Positions 59,168-64,000 of a stretch of DNA of 64,000 nt are shown piece after piece. The translations under genes were made by a program, and so were the position numbers. Positions within the stretch are counted from its first letter, which is position 1, and each line of letters begins with the position of its first letter. The DNA is from an uncultured Anaerolineae bacterium (lineage in GTDB: Bacteria; Chloroflexota; Anaerolineae; J036; Brachytrichaceae), in assembly GCA_937959265.1 (NCBI GenBank), contig CALGMA010000005.1, positions 124,001 to 188,000 of the forward strand. The letters are read 5' to 3'. The notes under the pieces were generated by a model. That model searched no databases, had not been told where the DNA came from, and was given only the letters and a program-made list of their open reading frames with translations.

Positions 59168-60136
59168 TCAGGCCGTCAGCCGCGCTCGGAACATCTCCAG
59201 GAAACGCGGGACTTCTACCTGCATTAGGCAGTTCACCTTCGGCGTCGCCCAGAAAAGGCCACGCCGGTCGGCGATCGTTGCGCCCATCGCCGGCCCATCC
59301 AGCGGCACAACCACGCTCCAGCGTTCGGCTCGAAAGAGGGTTGGGTCAATCAGGTAAGCAATGGCTGATGGATCATGCGTGTCCACGCCGCCATCCGGGT
59401 AGCCATATCGCTCACGGTGGAATTGCTGATAGAAAGGCACGATCCGAGCGATGAACTGGGCCAGCGGGTTGCCGGAGCGGCGGAGCGCGGCAAAGAACGC
59501 TTCGTCCATGCGCACCGCCATAGTCACGTCCAGGCCGGCCATGGTCACATTCCAGCCGGCGCCGAAGACCAATGCGGCAGCGTGGGGGTCGTTGTGAATG
59601 TTGGCTTCGGCCAGCGGCGAGACGTTGCCGGGCGTCGCCACGCTCCCGCCCATGATGACCACGTTGCGCACCGCCTGCGCAATGCGCGGCTCCAACTGTA
59701 GGGCCAACCCAATGTTGGTCAGCGGGCCGACGGCGACGAGGGTTATCTCGCCCGGCCGAGCCATCACCGTCTCGACGATGAATTGAGCAGCAGGCACGCC
59801 GAGCGGCTTTTGGCTGGGGTTGTGCACAGCCGTCCAGCCGATGTTGCCCATGGCGTCGTCGCCATGCACGAATTCGCCGGTCTGGCCGCGCGGACGCACC
59901 ATTGGGCGATCCGCGCCTCGGGCAACGGGAATGTCGGGGCGGCCGGCCAGGTTGAGCAGGTTGAGCGCGTTGCGCGTAGTTACCTCAACGCGCGAATTGC
60001 CGAAGGCAGTCGTCACGCCCACCACCTCGATCTCCGGCGACACGAGCGCCAGCAGCAGCGCCATCGCATCGTCAATGCCGGGATCGGTGTCAAAAAGGAT
60101 TTTGAACTTCGGTTGGGCGGTCTGGGCGTCGGTCAT
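59168..60136 (-). CDS. Inosine-uridine-preferring nucleoside hydrolase
   Basis: The ATG at 60136 gives 322 residues. The calcium-binding motif is ILFDTDPGIDDAMALLLAL, followed by VVGVTTAFGNSRVEVTTRNALNLL and VPVARGADRPMV-type sequence. VAVGPLTNIGLALQLEPRIAQ, VVIMGGSVATPGNVSPLAEANIHNDPHAAALVF and DVTMAVRM complete the family. The active-site His is in VDTHDPSAIAYLIDP. It cleaves ribonucleosides to base and ribose. It is the last gene of the operon with psuG, six bases after it. Confidence 0.92.
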   Translation of the reverse strand: MTDAQTAQPKFKILFDTDPGIDDAMALLLALVSPEIEVVGVTTAFGNSRVEVTTRNALNLLNLAGRPDIPVARGADRPMVRPRGQTGEFVHGDDAMGNIGWTAVHNPSQKPLGVPAAQFIVETVMARPGEITLVAVGPLTNIGLALQLEPRIAQAVRNVVIMGGSVATPGNVSPLAEANIHNDPHAAALVFGAGWNVTMAGLDVTMAVRMDEAFFAALRRSGNPLAQFIARIVPFYQQFHRERYGYPDGGVDTHDPSAIAYLIDPTLFRAERWSVVVPLDGPAMGATIADRRGLFWATPKVNCLMQVEVPRFLEMFRARLTA

Positions 60137-60142
60137 CAATCG

Positions 60143-61006
60143 TTACTCGTCCATCATCGCTCTTGCGATGTGAGCTGCGATGCGGGCATTGTTGATCAGC
60201 AGCGCGACATTAGCGCGCACACTGGCGCCGCCGGTCAGCTTGGCAATTTGATCGAGCATGAACGGCGTAGCGGCCGGCCCGTGGATGCCGGCCTCATCGG
60301 CGCGGCGCTGCGCTTCGATGATGGCCTCCTCAGCGACCTCGCGCGATAGTTCGGCCTCGCGGGGCACCGGCGCGCACACCAACTCGCCGCCGGGCAGGCC
60401 AAGCGCGCGGCGCACCCGCACAATGCGGGCGACGTCCTGGGGCGTCTCGGCGCGGATGTCGGCGCGCAGCCCACTGCGACGCGCGTAGAAGGCCGGGATC
60501 TCGTCCGTTTGGTAGCCGATCACGGGCACCCCCAGCGTCTCCAGGTGCTCGAAGGTGAGCGGCAGGTCGAGCAGCGCCTTTGCGCCGGCGCATACCACCG
60601 TCACCGGCGTGCGGCTCAGCTCGATCAGGTCGGCGCTGACATCGAAAGGGTGGCCGCGATGCACGCCGCCGATGCCGCCGGTGGCAAATACACCAATGCC
60701 GTGCTTGGCAGCCAAGAACATGGTGGCTGCGACCGTAGTTCCGCCATCCAGCCCCATGCCGATGAGGATGCCCAAGTCGCGCGTGCTGCATTTGCGCACA
60801 TCTTTGGCCCTGGCCAGCGCTTCGATCTCGTCGTCGTGCAGGCCGATCCTGACCTGTCCGCCCAGCACAGCAATGATGCAGGGCTGAGCCTTGCACTCGC
60901 GCACTGCCTGCGCCATCTCGCGCGCCACTTGTGCGTTGCGCGGATAGGCAAAGCCATGCGTGATGAGCGCCGATTCGAGCGCAACCCGCGGCGTGAGCGT
61001 AGACAC
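60143..61006 (-). CDS. psuG: Pseudouridine-5'-phosphate glycosidase
   Basis: A 287-residue protein with GTG start: VALESALITHGFAYPRN, AVLGGQVRIGLHDDEIEALA, VRKCSTRDLGILIGMGLDGGTTVAATMFLA, GIGVFATGGIGGVHRG, DVSADLIELSRTPVTVVCAGAKALLDLPLT and VPVIGYQTDEIPAFYARRSG. These are the PsuG hallmarks, including the Lys of AKALL involved in catalysis. It breaks the C-glycosidic bond of pseudouridine-5'-phosphate to uracil and ribose-5-phosphate. The usual kinase PsuK is not next to it; a nucleoside hydrolase follows instead. Confidence 0.95.
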   Translation of the reverse strand: MSTLTPRVALESALITHGFAYPRNAQVAREMAQAVRECKAQPCIIAVLGGQVRIGLHDDEIEALARAKDVRKCSTRDLGILIGMGLDGGTTVAATMFLAAKHGIGVFATGGIGGVHRGHPFDVSADLIELSRTPVTVVCAGAKALLDLPLTFEHLETLGVPVIGYQTDEIPAFYARRSGLRADIRAETPQDVARIVRVRRALGLPGGELVCAPVPREAELSREVAEEAIIEAQRRADEAGIHGPAATPFMLDQIAKLTGGASVRANVALLINNARIAAHIARAMMDE

Positions 61007-61031
61007 GGGCTAGGATGCTAGCACATTGCAG

Positions 61032-61667
61032 TTAGCGCGTCGGTATGCGAGCCAGGTAGTCGAGCACTTCTTGCTTGGTGACGACATCGCCATACTTGGA
61101 GTTGATGTCGAACAGGTTTGCCTCGTGCGGCTCCGGTCGGCGGTCGCCCACACACTCGCGCGGCACCATCACGCGAAAGCCATACTGCATGCCGTCCACC
61201 GCTGTGGCGCGCACGCAGCCGCTAGTGCTGCAGCCGGTCAGGATGATCGTATCCACGCCCTGGGTGGTGAGCAGCGACGCGAGCGACGTGCCGAAGAACG
61301 CGCTGGCATACTGCTTGACGATCACCACATCTTGTGGATGCGGGGCGAGTTCCGGCACAATTTCGGCCAGCGGCTCGCCGGCCACCATCTTCCGCAACAC
61401 CGGCACTTTCTGCACGAAGATTCCGCCGTCTAGCCCGTTCGGGTTGTATAGCACCTGGGTGTAGATCACCAGAACGCCTTTTGCGCGCGCGGCAGCCAAC
61501 ACGTCCACCGTCTGCATCACGGCGTCGCACACCGGCCCGGCGAACAAAGGGCTGCCAGGCGTGGTGTAGGCGCGGATGAAATCCACGACCAACACCGCCG
61601 GCTTTTTGCCAAAGCCCAACCGTCCATCAAACACGCCCCTGTAGTTTTGCTGAAGACTTTCGTTCAT
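61032..61667 (-). CDS. Isochorismatase-family hydrolase (carbamoylsarcosine-amidase-like)
   Basis: The ATG at 61667 gives 211 residues. The triad is Asp in AVLVVDFIRAYTTPGSPL, Lys in VVIVKQYASAFFGTSL and Cys in TIILTGCSTSGCVRATAVDGMQYG, with the cis-peptide before the Cys typical of the fold. SAFFGTSLAS resembles N-carbamoylsarcosine amidohydrolase more than nicotinamidase (no metal-ligand His pair visible). It hydrolyses an amide or ureido group. Lying upstream of psuG, it could act in nitrogen salvage from pyrimidine breakdown (inference). Confidence 0.85.
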   Translation of the reverse strand: MNESLQQNYRGVFDGRLGFGKKPAVLVVDFIRAYTTPGSPLFAGPVCDAVMQTVDVLAAARAKGVLVIYTQVLYNPNGLDGGIFVQKVPVLRKMVAGEPLAEIVPELAPHPQDVVIVKQYASAFFGTSLASLLTTQGVDTIILTGCSTSGCVRATAVDGMQYGFRVMVPRECVGDRRPEPHEANLFDINSKYGDVVTKQEVLDYLARIPTR

Positions 61668-61760
61668 CGCATGTGCTCCTGCGCGTTGTTGTAGCGCATT
61701 GCTGCGCCAGCGCGGACGACATCTCACATCTGCCGCGCTCGGCGCTGACAACCGGGCGAT

Positions 61761-62555
61761 TCACCGCTCCCGCTCCGCTCCCCAGAGGATGCGCACCAGC
61801 CGCTCGCGCATCGGCGCGCCCAGCATTCGGTCGGCCAGCACGTTGGCCGGGTCTTTCTCGACGATCGTCTTGCGCAACGCATGATCGCGTTGCGCGATAG
61901 CCGGCCGACGCGCTTCGGCAGTCGGCTGCGCCTCCTGAACCAGCTTTACCCAGGCGCGCACATAGTCCATCATCACCGGTTCGACAACTTCGCAAAAGTC
62001 ATCGAACGGCAACAACCCACAAATGGCTATCGGCGAGAGTGTGCTGCGCGTGTAGAGATGCACAGGATTGAACGTCTTGTAGCGCGGGTTGCGCCGCAGC
62101 GCAATCCACGCCTCGTTCATCGGCTCCAGGTAGCGCTCACAATAGCCGTAGTCGGTGCAGGCTTCCACGCGCGGCAGAAAGTCGCAATAGCAAAACACGT
62201 CGGGCGCCGTGCCCAGGGCGAAGCCGAGGTGAGGCACATCTACTGAAGGGTCGAGCCAGCAGGTGAGATGGATGTTGGTGAAGCCGGTCTCTGGCTTGCC
62301 AATCCACGAACGCACGATCCAGTCTACGGGGCTGCCGTCGCCCGTGAACGTGGTCATCTCGCCGGCGACGTTCCCCTGCAAGTCGCGGATCGCGCGCACG
62401 TCGGCGCAGGCGTGATCTTCACGCAAGCGCAGGCCGGCGCAGATGATCGCCCAGGCGCGCTCGCGCACGCCCAGCAGATATTCGAACTTCGCAGTGTTAT
62501 TCACCGGCCTGTGCGCGTCGAGCACATCGGCAAGGTGTTGAACGGTGTCAGACAT
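61761..62555 (-). CDS. Possible RCCR/ferredoxin-bilin-reductase-fold protein
   Basis: The ATG at 62555 gives 264 residues. DGSPVDWIVRSWIGKPETGF, NIHLTCWLDPSVDVPHL, DVFCYCDFLPRVEACTDYGY, and NPVHLYTRSTLSPIAICGLL resemble, by eye, the red chlorophyll catabolite reductase pattern (DFVIGSWIH, NPYVSPSLFVRSAFSPTAS). RCCR and phycobilin reductases share one fold. The Cys-rich CYC-C stretch is unusual. Alternatively it may be an unrelated hypothetical family. It sits 28 bases after the multi-TM gene in the operon with isochorismatase, psuG and the nucleoside hydrolase. Confidence in a real gene is high; in the fold it is low. Confidence 0.45.
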   Translation of the reverse strand: MSDTVQHLADVLDAHRPVNNTAKFEYLLGVRERAWAIICAGLRLREDHACADVRAIRDLQGNVAGEMTTFTGDGSPVDWIVRSWIGKPETGFTNIHLTCWLDPSVDVPHLGFALGTAPDVFCYCDFLPRVEACTDYGYCERYLEPMNEAWIALRRNPRYKTFNPVHLYTRSTLSPIAICGLLPFDDFCEVVEPVMMDYVRAWVKLVQEAQPTAEARRPAIAQRDHALRKTIVEKDPANVLADRMLGAPMRERLVRILWGAERER

Positions 62556-62583
62556 GGCAGGGTTGGGTGTCAGTATTGCGATA

Positions 62584-63279
62584 CTACGCAAATTGCAGCC
62601 GGCCGGCAACCAGGCGCGCCTGCGTCTCGCGGCTCAGCTTCCATGCGGCATAGGCAAAGGCGGCGCTGCTCAACGTATTGATGATCTGCTCCGTCCACTG
62701 CAATGGGATGGTTTGCTCTGGAATGCGCGCTAGGCCCTGCAAGATGATGATGGCGACGACGTTAATGATGAATAGGACGGCGACCTCACGCTTGCCCATG
62801 CGAAAGGCTTGAACGATGCACAATGCGCTAAGGGCAAAGTTGGCCACCGTCGTCACACCTAGCAGAACGAACTTCCATGCGCTGCCGGCCGGCGCGACGA
62901 TGGCCAGCGCCGCAGCGACGGCGAGGCATACCGCGCTGATGCCTAGCGCCATCGCCGGCGCGTTGAAGCTCAGCGGGCGCCCGCGCATCTGAGCCTGGGC
63001 CGCCCACAAGGCGCACGCCATCAGCGTGAAACCCGGCGCGAGCAAGACGAACAGCGCATTCGACATCCAGGCGACATCGTTGCCGCTGAGCGCCATATTC
63101 AGCTTCCAGGCCGCTTTCAGTCCGCCGCCGAGCATAATCAGCCATGCGCCCAGCAACGCTACACGACCCGTGGCCCGATTCGTCCGCGCGATCATCTCGG
63201 CGAGAAAAAATAAGCCGGCCGATGACAGCATGACGGGCATAAAGTCTTGAAGGGCAAGGGGGACGGTATATTCATTCAT
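62584..63279 (-). CDS. Multi-TM integral membrane protein of unknown function
   Basis: The ATG at 63279 gives 231 residues with seven hydrophobic segments: SSAGLFFLAEMIA, VALLGAWLIMLGGGLKAAW, SNALFVLLAPGFTLMACALWAA, MALGISAVCLAVAAALAIVA, FVLLGVTTVANFALSALCIV, VAVLFIINVVAIIILQGLA and a last helix near TLSSAAFAYAAWKLSRE. No family is recognised; a soluble N-terminal tail (NEYTVPLALQD) is short. The gene overlaps the hydrolase gene upstream by four bases (ATGA), so it is in the same operon. Confidence 0.8.
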   Translation of the reverse strand: MNEYTVPLALQDFMPVMLSSAGLFFLAEMIARTNRATGRVALLGAWLIMLGGGLKAAWKLNMALSGNDVAWMSNALFVLLAPGFTLMACALWAAQAQMRGRPLSFNAPAMALGISAVCLAVAAALAIVAPAGSAWKFVLLGVTTVANFALSALCIVQAFRMGKREVAVLFIINVVAIIILQGLARIPEQTIPLQWTEQIINTLSSAAFAYAAWKLSRETQARLVAGRLQFA

Positions 63280-64000
63280 CGAAAGAACCTCCGGATGGCA
63301 TCTGCGACGAGCGCCGTCTGACGCTCGCAAACATACGTGCCGGCGCCTGGGATGAATTGCTTGCTGGCGTGGCGAGCCGCTGCCGCAGCCGGCTCTAGAC
63401 AGCTTAGGAGCGCATCGAACTCACCGGCCATCAGGTGTATCGGGCAGGTGATGCGCGGCAACTGCGCGGCGAAGTCGTGGCTGAACACGGCGCGGTAGGC
63501 AGCGGCGTATTGGTCGCCTGCTCGCAGCGTGAGCGTGAACTCGCGATGCGCCAGGTCGAGTGGGACATTTGGCTCTTTGTCCAGGATGCGCTGCCACAGC
63601 GGCAACAAGTGCGAACCGTCTAACGCCGGCGCGACGGGATGAATCCTGGCGGCGAAGGCGGCGCGCTGTTCGGGCGTGAGGTAAGGCGGCCCGGAGAGCA
63701 TGAGCTTGCGCGCGAAGTCGGGGTGATCATGCGCCATCTGCACGGCGATGCTTGCGCCGGTGTGGTGGCCGAACAGCCAGCACTCCCGCACGCCAAGGGC
63801 CTGCAGCGCTTCGTAGAGCGCATCGGCGTAGAGCGCAATCGAAGGCGTCGCAGCGGGGATGAAGGATTCGCCATAGCCCGGCGTGTCGGGCGCCACGCAC
63901 ACATAGTCGCCCGCCAGCGCGGCCATCAACTTCTCGAACATCACCGACGCGCTGGCCGTTTGATGCAAGAGCACGAGCGGCAGCGATGAAGGCGGCCCTT
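63276..64000 (-). CDS. Alpha/beta hydrolase, partial at right edge
   Basis: The frame stays open to the right edge, so the start is missing; the protein reads PPSSLPLVLLHQTASASVMFEKLMAAL, typical of the N-terminal HG-less variant LLHQTA of this hydrolase group. The nucleophile elbow reads WLFGHHTGASIAVQMA, with the Ser replaced by Thr (GHHTG). Acid MAGEFDALLSC and a C-terminal loop with FIPGAGTYVCERQTALV follow, where a His would be expected. The Thr nucleophile and missing His suggest reduced or altered activity. The stop overlaps the multi-TM gene start. Confidence 0.78.
   Translation of the reverse strand, partial: GPPSSLPLVLLHQTASASVMFEKLMAALAGDYVCVAPDTPGYGESFIPAATPSIALYADALYEALQALGVRECWLFGHHTGASIAVQMAHDHPDFARKLMLSGPPYLTPEQRAAFAARIHPVAPALDGSHLLPLWQRILDKEPNVPLDLAHREFTLTLRAGDQYAAAYRAVFSHDFAAQLPRITCPIHLMAGEFDALLSCLEPAAAAARHASKQFIPGAGTYVCERQTALVADAIRRFFR

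Overview
The window is 64 kb of GC-rich bacterial DNA with dense gene packing, many 4-bp ATGA overlaps and short intergenic gaps. The gene content fits a member of the Chloroflexota (Anaerolineae-like). The clues are a LysW-dependent alpha-aminoadipate lysine pathway, an SpoVS homologue without other sporulation genes, a secreted CSLREA-type beta-helix protein ending in a YLPLILR motif, a PadR regulator, an FmdB-family protein and a type II pantothenate kinase. This assignment is inference from gene families; there is no rRNA or tRNA in the window to test it.

Layout. 1-6.4 kb: a secreted nuclease cut by the left edge, two secreted proteins, a two-component system, and a beta-helix surface protein whose signal peptide is separated from its body by about 0.28 kb carrying an integrase fragment. 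6.8-13.9 kb, minus strand: a peptide/nickel-type ABC importer (two permeases and a lipoprotein), a zinc alcohol dehydrogenase, a class III aminotransferase and a pantothenate kinase. 13.9-17.8 kb, plus strand: an ABC-2 exporter (ATPase and two permeases) interrupted by a minus-strand wecB. 17.9-19.9 kb, minus: a DsbB-cytochrome c fusion, a PNPOx-fold protein and ubiX. 20-24.3 kb, plus: a GalU-like nucleotidyltransferase and a 1122-residue sugar kinase/nucleotidyltransferase fusion.

24.3-34.5 kb is the lysine region. lysW-lysX-lysY-lysZ are followed, after a minus-strand MFS/membrane protein/PadR block, by lysJ, a monoacylglycerol-lipase-like hydrolase, lysK and homocitrate synthase. Together these supply carrier, ligase, kinase, reductase, aminotransferase, carrier-releasing hydrolase and the first committed enzyme. 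Homoaconitase, homoisocitrate dehydrogenase and the aminoadipate aminotransferase are not here. 34.6-43.5 kb: a Thr/Val-rich stalk protein, an MBL hydrolase, a chorismate-mutase-like protein, lepA, an alpha/beta hydrolase, a small acidic protein, and an ABC permease fused to a MenA-like prenyltransferase.

43.5-50.4 kb holds sugar-acid and pentose functions: an aldehyde dehydrogenase, a secreted GH51-like arabinofuranosidase and a UxaA-family dehydratase with a hydrolase. 50.4-59 kb is housekeeping and envelope: spoVS, a PHP phosphatase, a flippase-like protein, a glycosyltransferase, a DsbA-like protein, a MEMO-like protein, rhomboid, gmk, fmdB, a universal stress protein and a CBS-pair protein. 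59.1-64 kb is one probable minus-strand operon: an alpha/beta hydrolase (cut by the right edge), a multi-TM protein, a possible RCCR/FDBR-fold protein, an isochorismatase-family hydrolase, psuG and a nucleoside hydrolase.

The points most worth a second look are the kinase/nucleotidyltransferase fusion in the reverse order of Bacteroides Fkp, the permease-MenA fusion, the insertion that splits the beta-helix gene, the near-consensus leaderless-type lysW promoter, a family of extragenic palindromes, and the possible bilin/chlorophyll-catabolite reductase fold. No CRISPR array, complete transposon or defence island was seen.
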